From an uncultured Mesorhizobium sp. (GTDB lineage: Bacteria; Pseudomonadota; Alphaproteobacteria; Rhizobiales; Rhizobiaceae): a stretch of 49,767 bases of DNA. How positions within the stretch are numbered: position 1 is the first letter of the stretch; every line of letters starts with the position of its first letter. The notes beneath the pieces were generated by a model. The model was given only the letters and a program-made list of their open reading frames with translations, did no database searches and had not been told where the DNA came from. Where the stretch lies: NCBI GenBank assembly GCA_937958475.1, contig CALFXR010000189.1, positions 1-49,767 on the forward strand. The letters run 5' to 3'. Shown piece after piece: positions 15,873 to 24,619 of this stretch. The position numbers and the translations under genes were made by a program.

Positions 15873-17113
15873 TGCGCGCAGCAATCCTCTCGCTCGCCGT
15901 CCTCGCCGCGCTGCAGCCCGCCGCCTGGGCCGACGGTCTGAGCAAGAAGGCCAAGGGCGAACTCGCGGCCCGTGCCGGCGGAGCCTTCGTCGACGCCGAG
16001 TACGATCCCGAGACGGTCGCCCGCCTGTTCGACGAGACCAGCGGCCCGAGCAACCTGCCCCCCGGCCGGACCGCTTCGCGCATCAAGGACATCGCCATGG
16101 TCCAGAGCGCGCGCGACAACCAGCTGATCGGATACGGCCTCGTGATCGGCCTCCAGGGGACCGGTGACGGAATGCGCAACTCGCCGTTCACCGAGCAGTC
16201 GGTGCGCGCGATGCTGCAGAACCTGGGCATCGCGACGGAAGGCGGCCAGACCCGCGCCAAGAACGTCGCCGCGGTCATCGTCACCGCCAACCTGCCGGCC
16301 TTCGTCCAGTCGGGATCGCGCATCGACGTCACCGTCTCCTCGCTCGGCGACGCGACCTCGCTCGCCGGCGGCACGCTGGTCATGACGCCGCTGCGGGCGC
16401 CGGACGGCGAGATCTACGCGGTCGCGCAGGGGCCGATGTTCGTCTCGGGATTTTCCGCACAGGGCGAGGCCGAGAGCCTGACCCAGGGCGTGCCGACGGC
16501 GGGGCGGGTGCCGAACGGCGCGATCGTCGAACGCGAGATCCCGGCCAAGCTCAAGGATTCGCAGATCGTCACGCTGCAGCTGCGCAACGCCGACTTCACC
16601 ACGGCGGTGAAGGTCACCGACGTCATCAACGGTTTTGCCGCCAGCCGCTTCGGCAAGCGCGTCGCAGCCGAGCAGGACGCCCGCACGATCTCGGTCCGCA
16701 AGCCGGACGGGATCTCGGCGGCACGCTTCATCGCCGAGCTCGAGAACCTGATCGTCGAGACCGACATGCCGGCCAAGGTGGTCGTGGACGAGAAGACGGG
16801 AACCATCGTCATCGGCCAGGACGTCAAGATCTCCCGCGTCGCGGTGAGCTACGGCAAGCTGACCGTGCGCATCACGGAAACGCCCGAAGTGTCCCAGCCC
16901 GCGCCCTTCTCCAAGGGCGAGACCACGGAAGTGCCCGGCACCGTCATCGACGCCTACCAGGAAGGAACCAACGTGGCCCTCGTCGAGGGGCCCAACCTCG
17001 AGACCCTGGTCAACGGCCTCAACCGCATCGGCGTGAAGCCCGACGGCATCATCGCGATCCTCCAGGGGATCAAGTCGGCCGGGGCGCTCCAGGCCGAGCT
17101 CGTGCTGCAATAG
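15869..17113 (+). CDS. flgI: flagellar P-ring protein FlgI
   Basis: FlgI forms the peptidoglycan ring around the rod. The 414-residue protein has a signal peptide ending near AAWA (residue 21). The conserved domain starts near residue 70 with SRIKDIAMVQSARDNQLIGY and continues to VNGLNRIGVKPDGIIAILQG. Between them lie about 48 extra residues (KKAKGELAARAGGAFVDAEY and onward) that ordinary FlgI of about 365-370 residues lacks. No later start codon would keep a signal peptide, so the extension appears real. The start overlaps the flgA stop by four bases. Confidence 0.96.
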   Translation: MMRAAILSLAVLAALQPAAWADGLSKKAKGELAARAGGAFVDAEYDPETVARLFDETSGPSNLPPGRTASRIKDIAMVQSARDNQLIGYGLVIGLQGTGDGMRNSPFTEQSVRAMLQNLGIATEGGQTRAKNVAAVIVTANLPAFVQSGSRIDVTVSSLGDATSLAGGTLVMTPLRAPDGEIYAVAQGPMFVSGFSAQGEAESLTQGVPTAGRVPNGAIVEREIPAKLKDSQIVTLQLRNADFTTAVKVTDVINGFAASRFGKRVAAEQDARTISVRKPDGISAARFIAELENLIVETDMPAKVVVDEKTGTIVIGQDVKISRVAVSYGKLTVRITETPEVSQPAPFSKGETTEVPGTVIDAYQEGTNVALVEGPNLETLVNGLNRIGVKPDGIIAILQGIKSAGALQAELVLQ

Positions 17114-17120
17114 GCGAGAC

Positions 17121-17651
17121 ATGAGCGAACGCCCCAACCGCAGGTACCTCCGCAAGATGCGCAGCCTCGCCGCGGCGACGGCGCTGGTGCTCGGCGGCGC
17201 TGCGCTGAACGGCACCGACGCGCTCTCCGAGGTGGCGAACACGGGCGCGCAGATCTCCGACGAGATCCGCCAGTTCTGCTCGAACATCGCCGATGCGGCG
17301 AAGGACCGCCGCTACGCGCTCCAGGTGATGGAACTGGAGAAGCTGAAGAAGGATATCGACGCTCGGGTGGAGAAGCTCGAGGCCAAGCGCGCCGAATACG
17401 AGGAATGGCTGAAGCGCCGCGAGGACTTCATGGCCAAGGCCGAGGCAAGCGTGGTCGACATCTACTCGAAGATGAAGCCGGACGCGGCGGCCGAGCGCCT
17501 CTCCGCCGTCGAGCCGATGCTGGCCGCCAGCATCCTGATGAAGCTGAACACGCGACAGGCCGGCGTCATCCTCAACGAAATGAACAGCAAATCGGCCGCC
17601 AAGCTCACCGGCATCATGGCCGCCGTCGCCAATCCGCAGGATCCGACATGA
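17121..17651 (+). CDS. motE: periplasmic MotC chaperone MotE
   Basis: In S. meliloti MotE is a periplasmic chaperone needed for correct folding of MotC. The 176-residue protein has a signal-like N-terminus (RSLAAATALVLGGAALNG), a long coiled coil (about 60-115) and a MgtE-N-like C-terminal domain (MKPDAAAERLSAVEPMLAAS). It has a single cysteine at residue 53. From memory this is the position at which S. meliloti MotE forms its disulfide dimer, and the match supports the chosen ATG. The client gene motC is at 24616-26019 in a different operon. The stop overlaps the flgH start (ATGA). Confidence 0.9.
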   Translation: MSERPNRRYLRKMRSLAAATALVLGGAALNGTDALSEVANTGAQISDEIRQFCSNIADAAKDRRYALQVMELEKLKKDIDARVEKLEAKRAEYEEWLKRREDFMAKAEASVVDIYSKMKPDAAAERLSAVEPMLAASILMKLNTRQAGVILNEMNSKSAAKLTGIMAAVANPQDPT

Positions 17652-18361
17652 AAAGAGCCGTCCTCGCCCTCGCCGCCGTGGCGCTGCTCTCCGGCTGCGG
17701 CGGCGCGATCAACGAGATCGGCGTCGAGCCGGCGATGTCGCCGGTCGGCAGCGGGCTCGCGCCGACCCTCGCCTCGACCACGGCGACCGCCACCTACCCG
17801 GAAATGCCGCCGCCGCCGGTCAAGCGCTTCTCGCTATGGGACGACCGCCAGAGCCATCTCTTCACCGACGCCCGCGCGCTGCGCCAGGGCGACATCCTGA
17901 CCGTCGAGATCTCGCTCGACGACGAGGCGAAGTTCAGCAACAAGTCGGACCGCAAGCGCACGCAGGGGCGCGGCATCGGCCTCGGGGCCAGCGCAGACGT
18001 CGAGGGCTTCACCTTCGAGGGCAGCGGCGACCTCGACTACTCGTCGTCCTCGACCTACGCCGGCGACGGAGCGACCGCGCGGTCGGAAAAGCTCGATCTC
18101 AGGGTCGCGGCAGTCGTCACGGACATCCTGCCCAACGGCAACCTGATCATCCGCGGCACCCAGGAGGTGCGCGTCAACGCCGAGATGCGCGTCCTGCAGA
18201 TCGCCGGCATCGTCCGGCCGCAGGACATCGGCGCCGCGAACACGATCTCCTACGAGAGAATCGCCGAGGCGCGCATCTCCTACGGCGGCCGCGGCCGCAT
18301 CACCGACGTCCAGCAGCCGACATGGGGCCAGCAGATCGTCGACGTCATATCGCCTCTCTAG
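17648..18361 (+). CDS. flgH: flagellar L-ring lipoprotein FlgH
   Basis: FlgH forms the outer-membrane L ring. The 237-residue precursor begins with a lipoprotein signal, lipobox LLSGC with the lipidated cysteine at residue 17. The mature part has LWDDRQSHLFTDARALRQGD, matching the family block near the N-terminus, and LPNGNLIIRGTQEVRVNAE followed by IAGIVRPQDI near the C-terminus. ATG at 17648 overlaps the motE stop by four bases. Longer in-frame readings are not credible. Confidence 0.96.
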   Translation: MKRAVLALAAVALLSGCGGAINEIGVEPAMSPVGSGLAPTLASTTATATYPEMPPPPVKRFSLWDDRQSHLFTDARALRQGDILTVEISLDDEAKFSNKSDRKRTQGRGIGLGASADVEGFTFEGSGDLDYSSSSTYAGDGATARSEKLDLRVAAVVTDILPNGNLIIRGTQEVRVNAEMRVLQIAGIVRPQDIGAANTISYERIAEARISYGGRGRITDVQQPTWGQQIVDVISPL

Positions 18362-18376
18362 GATCGGAAGCAGCAG

Positions 18377-18913
18377 GTGACAGTCGTAGCCGAACCGGAA
18401 CCCAAACGCGGCCCGTCGCTGGTCATCCAGATCGTCGTGCTGCTGGTGCTGACGGCGGTGGCAGCCGGCATCGGATGGTTCTCCGGCGGTTTCCTCGGCC
18501 ATTCGCAGCCGCCTGCCGCTGCGTCGGACGCGGTGCAGACGAAGGTGGGCCACGGACCGGCCGCCGACACCGCAGCCGAGTCCGGTCACGGCCAGGCCGC
18601 CGACGGGCATGGCGGCGCTACCGCTTCTTCCCGCATCGTCGACCTGACGCCCATCACCACCAACCTCGCCGTGCCCGACACGATCTGGATCAGGCTCGAA
18701 CTGTCGCTCGTTTTCGAGAAGGAGCCGGAAGATCCGGAACTCGCGCTGACGATCCAGCAGGACATCATGGCCTACATCCGCACGGTGAAACTGATCCAGG
18801 TGCAGGGCGCCAGCGGCTACCAGCATCTGAAGTCCGACATCCTCGAGCGCGCCAAGATCCGCAGCCAGGGTCTCGTCAAAGAGGTCCTCTTCCGCACGAT
18901 GATCTTCGAATGA
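18377..18913 (+). CDS. fliL: flagellar basal-body-associated protein FliL
   Basis: FliL is an inner-membrane protein that surrounds the stator and supports motor load. The 178-residue protein has one membrane segment at about residues 15-36 and a Gly/Ala/His-rich linker. The periplasmic SPFH-like domain contains ITTNLAVPDTIWIRLELSLV and the C-terminal LVKEVLFRTMIFE, the usual family ending. The start is GTG at 18377. The stop overlaps the fliP ATG (ATGA). Confidence 0.93.
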   Translation: MTVVAEPEPKRGPSLVIQIVVLLVLTAVAAGIGWFSGGFLGHSQPPAAASDAVQTKVGHGPAADTAAESGHGQAADGHGGATASSRIVDLTPITTNLAVPDTIWIRLELSLVFEKEPEDPELALTIQQDIMAYIRTVKLIQVQGASGYQHLKSDILERAKIRSQGLVKEVLFRTMIFE

Positions 18914-19647
18914 GACGGATAGCGACAGTCGTCCTGTTCCTGCTGGCGGCGCTCGAGCCGTCGGCGGCCCAGCAGATCGACCTCGGCGCGATCGCCGGAC
19001 AGGCCAACGGCACCACCGTCGGCTACATCATCCAGATGTTCGGGCTGCTCACGGTGCTCTCGCTGGCGCCGAGCCTCCTGATCATGGTGACGAGCTTCAC
19101 CCGCTTCATCATCGCCTTCTCGATCCTGCGCGCGGGCATCGGCCTGCAGACGACACCGGCGAACTTCATCCTCATCAGCCTCGCCCTGTTCATGACCTTC
19201 TACGTCATGTCGCCGGTCTTCGACCAGGCGTGGGCCAACGGCGTGCGTCCGCTGATGGACAACCAGATCACGGAGGAACAGGCGGTGCAGCGGATCGCCG
19301 ACCCGTTCCGCACCTTCATGCTGGACAACGTCAGGGAGAAGGACTTCAACCTGTTCGCGGACCTGGCCCGCGAGCGCGGCCAGAACGTCGTCGCGGGCGA
19401 GGCGGTCGACCTGCGCATCCTCATCCCCGCCTTCATGATCTCCGAGATCCGGCGCGGCTTCGAGATCGGCTTCCTGATCGTGCTGCCGTTCCTCGTCATC
19501 GATCTCGTGGTCGCGACGGTCACCATGTCGATGGGCATGATGATGCTGCCGCCGACGGTGATATCGCTACCCTTCAAGATCCTGTTCTTCGTGCTCATCG
19601 ACGGCTGGAACCTGCTCGTCGGGAGCCTGGTGCGATCGTTCACCTAG
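18910..19647 (+). CDS. fliP: flagellar export gate protein FliP
   Basis: FliP forms the core of the export gate with FliQ and FliR. The 245-residue protein has a cleavable signal (to about residue 20, ending PSAA), then membrane segments with the hallmarks LLIMVTSFTRFIIAFSILR and LIPAFMISEIRRGFEIGFLI, and ends near PFKILFFVLIDGWNLLVGSL. Length and motifs are standard. It is the last gene of the + strand run. fliQ and fliR lie in later operons, and no fliO is visible. Confidence 0.97.
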   Translation: MRRIATVVLFLLAALEPSAAQQIDLGAIAGQANGTTVGYIIQMFGLLTVLSLAPSLLIMVTSFTRFIIAFSILRAGIGLQTTPANFILISLALFMTFYVMSPVFDQAWANGVRPLMDNQITEEQAVQRIADPFRTFMLDNVREKDFNLFADLARERGQNVVAGEAVDLRILIPAFMISEIRRGFEIGFLIVLPFLVIDLVVATVTMSMGMMMLPPTVISLPFKILFFVLIDGWNLLVGSLVRSFT

Positions 19648-19910
19648 CCCGGGCGCGGCCGGACGCCGGCGCGTCCCGCCCCGCTCTCCCCGCTCGCCCC
19701 AATCGCCAAAACGACAAGGAAAAGAATCGCTTCGGTCGAGGCAGGTCGCGGAATTGCGCGCGCCCCTTATCTATTTGGTAGGTTTTTTCCGGCATAACAG
19801 CGGGGAAAGCAGGACGGGTTGATCGAGTGATCGACAGGCATGAAGCCGAGCCGCCCTACCGGTGAAGTCCGGTATGTCCCTTGTGTTGAGTAAGTGTAGG
19901 GGCAGTATCG
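19648..19910 (+). promoter_or_regulatory. flagellin promoter and leader region
   Basis: This 263-base gap separates fliP from the flagellin gene. It contains an AT-rich island CTTATCTATTTGGTAGG (19765-19781) that could hold a -10 element, but no copy of the CRCRCAAG motif shared by the other operons. Further down is a small hairpin, TACCGG (19857-19862) pairing with CCGGTA (19869-19874). A 17-codon open frame with ATG at 19840 ends at TAA 19891-19893. The flagellin ATG is preceded by TAGGGGCAG. A structured leader would suit FlbT-type control of flagellin mRNA (inference). Confidence 0.45.
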
Positions 19911-20831
19911 ATGTCCAGTATCATGACTAACGTGTCGGCTATGACGGCACTGAAGAGCCTTCAGTCCACCAACAAGGCTCTGGAAAACACCCAGTCCCGC
20001 ATTTCGACCGGTTACCGCGTCGCCGAAGCAAGCGACAACGCGGCCTATTGGTCGATTGCGACCACCATGCGTTCCGACAACAAGGCGCTGTCGACCGTCC
20101 AGGACGCTCTCGGCCTCGGCGCCGCGAAACTGGACACGGCCTACACGGCGACCACCGCCGCGATCGAGGTCGTCGACGAGATCAAGGCCAAGCTCGTCGC
20201 CGCCAAGGAACCCGGCGTCGACAAGGCGAAGATCCAGTCGGAAATCACCCAGCTGCAGGAACAGCTGACCAGCGTCGCCGACTCGGCCTCGTTCTCCGGC
20301 GAGAACTGGCTGTCCGTCGACTCCTCCGACGCGGCGTATTCCGCGACCAAGAGCCTCGTCGCATCGTTCAACCGCGCCTCGGACGGCACGGTCTCGGTGT
20401 CGACCATCGACATCGACATCTCCAGCACCGAGCTGTTCGATGCCAACGACCAGTCGGGCATCCTCGACACCGAGTTCACCACGAGCGGCGCCGGCGCCGT
20501 GACGGTATCGGTCTCGACGCTCGACATCACCGCCTCGGGTCTCGACGACACCGACCTCGACGAGATGATCTCGGCGGTGGACTCGGCGCTCGCCGACATG
20601 ACCACCTCGGCCTCGGATCTCGGCGCCGCGAAGAGCCGCGTCGACATGCAGAAGGACTTCGTCTCCGGCCTGATGGATGCCATCGACCGCGGCGTTGGCA
20701 CCCTGGTGGACGCCGACATGAACGAGGAATCGACCCGCCTCCAGGCGCTGCAGGTCCAGCAGCAGCTCGGTATCCAGGCGCTGTCGATCGCCAACAGCAA
20801 CTCGCAGCAGATCCTGTCGCTCTTCCGGTAA
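19911..20831 (+). CDS. flaA: flagellin
   Basis: This is the filament subunit, 306 residues. The conserved N-terminal D0/D1 helices run from MTNVSAMTALKSLQSTNKAL through RISTGYRVAEASDNAAYWSI. The C-terminal D1/D0 helices include STRLQALQVQQQLGIQALSI and end ANSNSQQILSLFR. The central region (about 130-230) is Ser/Thr/Asp-rich and variable, with two related segments (TVSVSTIDIDISS and TVSVSTLDITASG). It is the only flagellin gene in the window, whereas many rhizobia have several. It is followed by a strong terminator. The symbol follows rhizobial usage and the copy identity is inferred. Confidence 0.95.
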   Translation: MSSIMTNVSAMTALKSLQSTNKALENTQSRISTGYRVAEASDNAAYWSIATTMRSDNKALSTVQDALGLGAAKLDTAYTATTAAIEVVDEIKAKLVAAKEPGVDKAKIQSEITQLQEQLTSVADSASFSGENWLSVDSSDAAYSATKSLVASFNRASDGTVSVSTIDIDISSTELFDANDQSGILDTEFTTSGAGAVTVSVSTLDITASGLDDTDLDEMISAVDSALADMTTSASDLGAAKSRVDMQKDFVSGLMDAIDRGVGTLVDADMNEESTRLQALQVQQQLGIQALSIANSNSQQILSLFR

Positions 20832-20878
20832 GGCGTCAGGGCACCTCGCCCCGTCCACTTACAGCGACACTTCCGATT

Positions 20879-20915
20879 GGGCCGCGCTCCACCGAGCGCG
20901 GCCCGATTTCATTTT
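20879..20915 (+). terminator. Rho-independent terminator after flagellin
   Basis: GGGCCGCGCTC (20879-20889) pairs perfectly with GAGCGCGGCCC (20894-20904). This gives an 11-bp stem with a four-base CACC loop, followed by GATTTCATTTT. It starts 47 bases after the flagellin stop and ends directly against the fliF promoter motif at 20916. It is the clearest terminator in the window. Confidence 0.85.
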
Positions 20916-20939
20916 CGCACAAGCTTCGAATCCTAGTCT
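20916..20939 (+). promoter_or_regulatory. flagellar promoter motif upstream of fliF
   Basis: CGCACAAG-N10-TAGTCT lies 31 bases before the fliF TTG. The first ten bases are nearly the same as in the flhA site (CGCACAAGCTT in both). It abuts the T-rich tail of the flagellin terminator. Confidence 0.62.
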
Positions 20940-20970
20940 CCCGGAACCGACTGTCCGGGAGCCGTGGTCC

Positions 20971-22647
20971 TTGCCTGAACAACTGCAACAGATCCTCGCC
21001 AATCTCCGCGGACTTGGCGCGAAACGCCTCGCCATCGCCGGGTCGATCGCAGGGCTCGTCCTCCTGGTCATCGGCGCCGCGTCCTATTTCCTGAACAAGC
21101 CAGCCTACGAGACGCTCTATGTCGGGCTGGAGCGTTCGGACGTGAACCAGATCGGCATGGTGCTCAGCGAGTCCGGGATCTCGTTCGACGTCGGCGCGGA
21201 CGGATCGTCGGTCCTGGTCGCGGCGGGACGGACCGCGCAGGCGCGCATGCTGCTGGCCGAGAAGGGCCTGCCGTCGAGCACGAACGCGGGCTACGAACTG
21301 TTCGACAATGTCGGCTCCCTCGGCCTGACGTCGTTCATGCAGGAGGTCACGCGGGTGCGCGCGCTGGAGGGCGAGATCGCACGCACCATCCAGTCGATCG
21401 CCGGCATCAAGGCGGCGCGCGTCCACATCGTCGTTTCCGAGCGTGCCAACTTCCGCCGCGACCAGCAGCAGCCTTCGGCGTCGGTGGTGATCCGCTCGGC
21501 CGGCATCGACGCCACGACCACGGCGATGTCCATCCGCCATCTCGTGGCTGCGGCCGTGCCCGGCCTGTCCGCCGACAAGGTGACGGTCCTCGATTCCAAC
21601 GGATCGCTGCTCGCGGTCGGCGACGACCCGTCGAACAGCTCGCTGACGCGGTCGATGGGCGTCGAACGCACCATCGAAAGCCAGATCGAGGACAACATCT
21701 ACCGGGCGCTGATGCCCTATCTCGGCAACGGCAACCTGCGCGCCAGCGTCCGCGCCGACGTCAACACCGACACACGCCAGATCGAGGAGACGATCTACGA
21801 TCCGGAATCCCGGGTCGAGCGGTCGGTCCAGGTCGTTCGCGCCAACGACACCTCGAACAAGAGCGCGCAGAACACGCCGACCTCCGTCCAGCAGGATCTT
21901 CCCAGCGGCACCGCCCCGTCGCCGGATGCGCCGCAGTCCTCCCAGCAGAGCGAGAGGAAGGAAGAGACGACGAACTACGAGATGAACAGCAAGCGGATCG
22001 CCACGATCAGCAACGGCTACTCGGTCTCCAAGCTGTCGATCGCCGTGGTGGTGAACCAGCAGCGGCTGGCCGCGCTGATCGGCAAGGATGCGACGCCGGA
22101 ACAGATCGCGGCGCGCGTCGCCGAGATCGAGAAGATCGCCTCGACGGCCGCGGGCGTGGACCCGGCGCGCGGCGACAGTATCACGGTGACGTCGGTCGAG
22201 TTCATCGACGGGCTCGACGGGGAGCTGATCGAAGCCGCCGGCTTCCTCGACGGGCTCGGCACGCAGATGGGGACGATCATCAACGCCGCCGCGTTCATCC
22301 TGGTCGCCTTCCTGATGGCCTGGTTCGGATTGCGGCCACTCGCCGCGGCGCTGGTCAAGTCCGGCGGCGGGGCCGAGGGCGAATCCTTCGAGCAGGCCAA
22401 CGCGCTGCCGAACTTCGCCAACGACTTCCAGTTCCCGACGCTGCCGACCGTCAACGACCTCGGCGGCGCGCTCGGCAACGGACTGCCCGGCATCCTCGGC
22501 AATTCCTCGGAGGATACCGACGCCATCGAGCAGCTTCGCCAGAAGATCCGCCGCGGCCCACAGGAACGTCTCGCGCAGATGGTCGACCTCAACGAGGAGC
22601 GTACCGCCATGATCCTGCGTAAGTGGACGAATCCGGAGGCCGCCTGA
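20971..22647 (+). CDS. fliF: flagellar MS-ring protein FliF
   Basis: FliF builds the membrane MS ring on which the export gate, rod and C ring assemble. The 558-residue protein has a first membrane segment near residues 27-48, ring-building motifs (VGLERSDVNQIGMVLSESGI; LEGEIARTIQSIAGIKAARV) and a second membrane segment near residues 432-456 (IINAAAFILVAFLMAWFGL). The C-terminal tail QERLAQMVDLNEERTAMILR binds FliG. The start is TTG at 20971, after GGGAG. In S. meliloti fliF lies beside visN, but here it heads a separate operon. The stop overlaps the next ATG (TGATG). Confidence 0.95.
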   Translation: MPEQLQQILANLRGLGAKRLAIAGSIAGLVLLVIGAASYFLNKPAYETLYVGLERSDVNQIGMVLSESGISFDVGADGSSVLVAAGRTAQARMLLAEKGLPSSTNAGYELFDNVGSLGLTSFMQEVTRVRALEGEIARTIQSIAGIKAARVHIVVSERANFRRDQQQPSASVVIRSAGIDATTTAMSIRHLVAAAVPGLSADKVTVLDSNGSLLAVGDDPSNSSLTRSMGVERTIESQIEDNIYRALMPYLGNGNLRASVRADVNTDTRQIEETIYDPESRVERSVQVVRANDTSNKSAQNTPTSVQQDLPSGTAPSPDAPQSSQQSERKEETTNYEMNSKRIATISNGYSVSKLSIAVVVNQQRLAALIGKDATPEQIAARVAEIEKIASTAAGVDPARGDSITVTSVEFIDGLDGELIEAAGFLDGLGTQMGTIINAAAFILVAFLMAWFGLRPLAAALVKSGGGAEGESFEQANALPNFANDFQFPTLPTVNDLGGALGNGLPGILGNSSEDTDAIEQLRQKIRRGPQERLAQMVDLNEERTAMILRKWTNPEAA

Positions 22648-23303
22648 TGAGCATGCCCGCCCTGGCGGACTATCTCGAGGACTTCGGACCCCGGCGTGCG
22701 CCCGCCCCGGAGGTCCTGCACTTCGCCATGCCCGAAGCGCATCCGCAAGAAGCCTTCTCCCTCGGCGGACCGCCGCTGGCGCTGCCCGAGGCGGACGACG
22801 TCGAGGAACGTATCCGCGAAGCCGTCGACCGCGCCGAGGCCGACCTGACGACGCGGCTGACGGCGCAGTACGAGGCGATGCTGGAAGCCGAGCGCGAGGC
22901 CCATGCGGCGGAAGTCGAGCGGCTCGGGCGCGAGGCCGGAGGGGCGCTCGCCGCTCGGATCTCGTCCGAGTTCGCCGCCACGCAGGAGACGGTGACGGGG
23001 CTCGTCACCACCGTGGTGTCGCGCATTCTCGGACCCCTTCTCACCGAGGACATCACGCGACGTTCGGTCACCTCGCTGGCCGAAGCGCTCAAGTCCGCGC
23101 TGGCAGACGCCGAAGGCGTCCGCGTCCGCATCACCGGCTCGCCGGCGCTCTACGAGGCGCTGTGCGCGGCCGCAGGTGACAAGGTCGACCTCTTCGACTT
23201 CACCGAAGGCGCATCGATGGATCTCAGCGTCCGTATCGACGAAAGCCTGTTCGAAACCCGCGTCTCCGAGTGGTCGGCGGCCATGGAAAAGGCCTTCGGA
23301 TGA
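22647..23303 (+). CDS. fliH: FliH-like flagellar export stator protein (candidate)
   Basis: This 218-residue soluble protein has a charged helical region (VEERIREAVDRAEADLTTRL onward, about 48-105). Its C-terminal domain looks like FliH/SctL: VRVRITGSPALYEALCAAAG, then SMDLSVRIDESLFETRVSEW, the place where FliH has its 'G.ID.SL.TRL' ending. FliH links FliI to the C ring and export gate. The gene lies between fliF and motB with TGATG and ATGA overlaps. The assignment is by pattern and position and the N-terminus is diverged. Rhizobial loci often leave this gene unnamed. Confidence 0.6.
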   Translation: MSMPALADYLEDFGPRRAPAPEVLHFAMPEAHPQEAFSLGGPPLALPEADDVEERIREAVDRAEADLTTRLTAQYEAMLEAEREAHAAEVERLGREAGGALAARISSEFAATQETVTGLVTTVVSRILGPLLTEDITRRSVTSLAEALKSALADAEGVRVRITGSPALYEALCAAAGDKVDLFDFTEGASMDLSVRIDESLFETRVSEWSAAMEKAFG

Positions 23304-24619
23304 GCCTCGCAGGTAACGAGCACCAGCACGAGATCATCATCGTCAAGCACAGCGGCGGCGATCACGAGGACGGCCACCACGGCGGCGCGTGGAAGATCGC
23401 ATTCGCCGACTTCATGACCGCCATGATGTGCTTCTTCCTGGTCATGTGGCTGATCAACGCGGCAAACGAGGAGACGAAGGTCGCGGTTGCGAGCTACTTC
23501 AACCCGGTGAAGCTCGTCGATCGCAACAGCGCCAAACGCGGCCTGGACAGTCTCGGCGAAGGACCGCAGGCGGCCGACAGCTCCGTCGAGACCTCCCAAA
23601 GCGAGAGCAAGAAGCCCGCCGAGGCCGGTCCGAAGACCGCCGGCGCGACCGACGCCGAGAACAGGGCCGATCCGACCGACGCGAAGAACTACACGGACGA
23701 ACACCTCTTCGAAAACCCCTACGCGGTGCTTGCCGAGATCGCTGCCGATACGGGCATCGAGCAGAACTCCAGCGCCAAGGGCGACGGCGGCGCCGCGGAC
23801 GCCGGCCCGGCGACCGGCGCTTCGGGCGGCGAGGCCTATCGCGATCCCTTCGCCCCGGACTTCTGGTCGCAGGAGGTGGAGAGCCAGCCCGAACAGCAGA
23901 TGGCAGAGAATCCGGCGCCGCCCAACCCGCTGGCAGACGAGGCAGGCCAACCGGCCGCCGGGGTGGCGGCGGAGCCGAACGATTTGCAGACCGCCTTCCC
24001 CGCGCCCGCCGCCGGTGCCGGCGGCGAAGAGCAGGCGACGCTTCCGGCCTCCGCGCCCCTCCCCGAGCAGCGGCCGACGCCCGAACAGGTCGCGGAGGCG
24101 AGCGAGCCCGCGCAGGACAAACCGGCCGACAAGGCCGACGACAAGCCGAGCGACGCGGTCGTGGCCGAAGCCGAGCGGATCGGCGAGGTCCTGCGCAAGG
24201 CGTTCGGCGGAGACGACAAGATGTTCGGGGGAATCTCGGTCGTTCCGACGGAGCGCGGCGTGATGATCTCCGTCACCGACCAGCTCAATGTCGGCATGTT
24301 CGAGATCGGCTCGGCCGTGCCGCGCCGCGACCTGGTGCTGGCCATGGAGAAGATCTCCGCCGTGCTCAAGGACGAGAAGGGCAGCATCGTCATCAACGGG
24401 CATACCGACGGGCGGCCCTTCGCCTCGAAGATCTACGACAACTGGCGTCTCTCCACCGCCCGCGCACAGGCCGCCTACTACATGCTTGCACGCGCCGGGC
24501 TCGACGAATCGCGGATCGTCTCCGTGTCCGGCTTCGCCGACCGCAAGCTGAAGGTGAAGGACGATCCCTTCGCCGAGACGAACCGCAGGATCGAGATCCT
24601 CCTGGAGACGGGAACTTGA
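23300..24619 (+). CDS. motB: flagellar motor stator protein MotB
   Basis: MotB forms the proton channel with MotA and anchors it to peptidoglycan. The 439-residue protein has one membrane segment, WKIAFADFMTAMMCFFLVMW (residues 31-50), in which Asp37 matches the essential proton-carrying aspartate. A long acidic, Pro/Ala-rich linker (about 75-285) follows, then an OmpA-like domain (GSIVINGHTDGRPFASKIYD; LSTARAQAAYYMLARAGLDE). The linker makes it much longer than E. coli MotB, as in rhizobia. ATG at 23300 overlaps the preceding stop. An earlier GTG at 23270 is less likely. Confidence 0.96.
   Translation: MSLAGNEHQHEIIIVKHSGGDHEDGHHGGAWKIAFADFMTAMMCFFLVMWLINAANEETKVAVASYFNPVKLVDRNSAKRGLDSLGEGPQAADSSVETSQSESKKPAEAGPKTAGATDAENRADPTDAKNYTDEHLFENPYAVLAEIAADTGIEQNSSAKGDGGAADAGPATGASGGEAYRDPFAPDFWSQEVESQPEQQMAENPAPPNPLADEAGQPAAGVAAEPNDLQTAFPAPAAGAGGEEQATLPASAPLPEQRPTPEQVAEASEPAQDKPADKADDKPSDAVVAEAERIGEVLRKAFGGDDKMFGGISVVPTERGVMISVTDQLNVGMFEIGSAVPRRDLVLAMEKISAVLKDEKGSIVINGHTDGRPFASKIYDNWRLSTARAQAAYYMLARAGLDESRIVSVSGFADRKLKVKDDPFAETNRRIEILLETGT

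Noticed and set aside
23389..24615. Long upstream extension of the motC frame
   Set aside because: It lies over motB in another frame, lacks a signal peptide and is arginine-rich. The TTG at 24616 gives a proper signal peptide.
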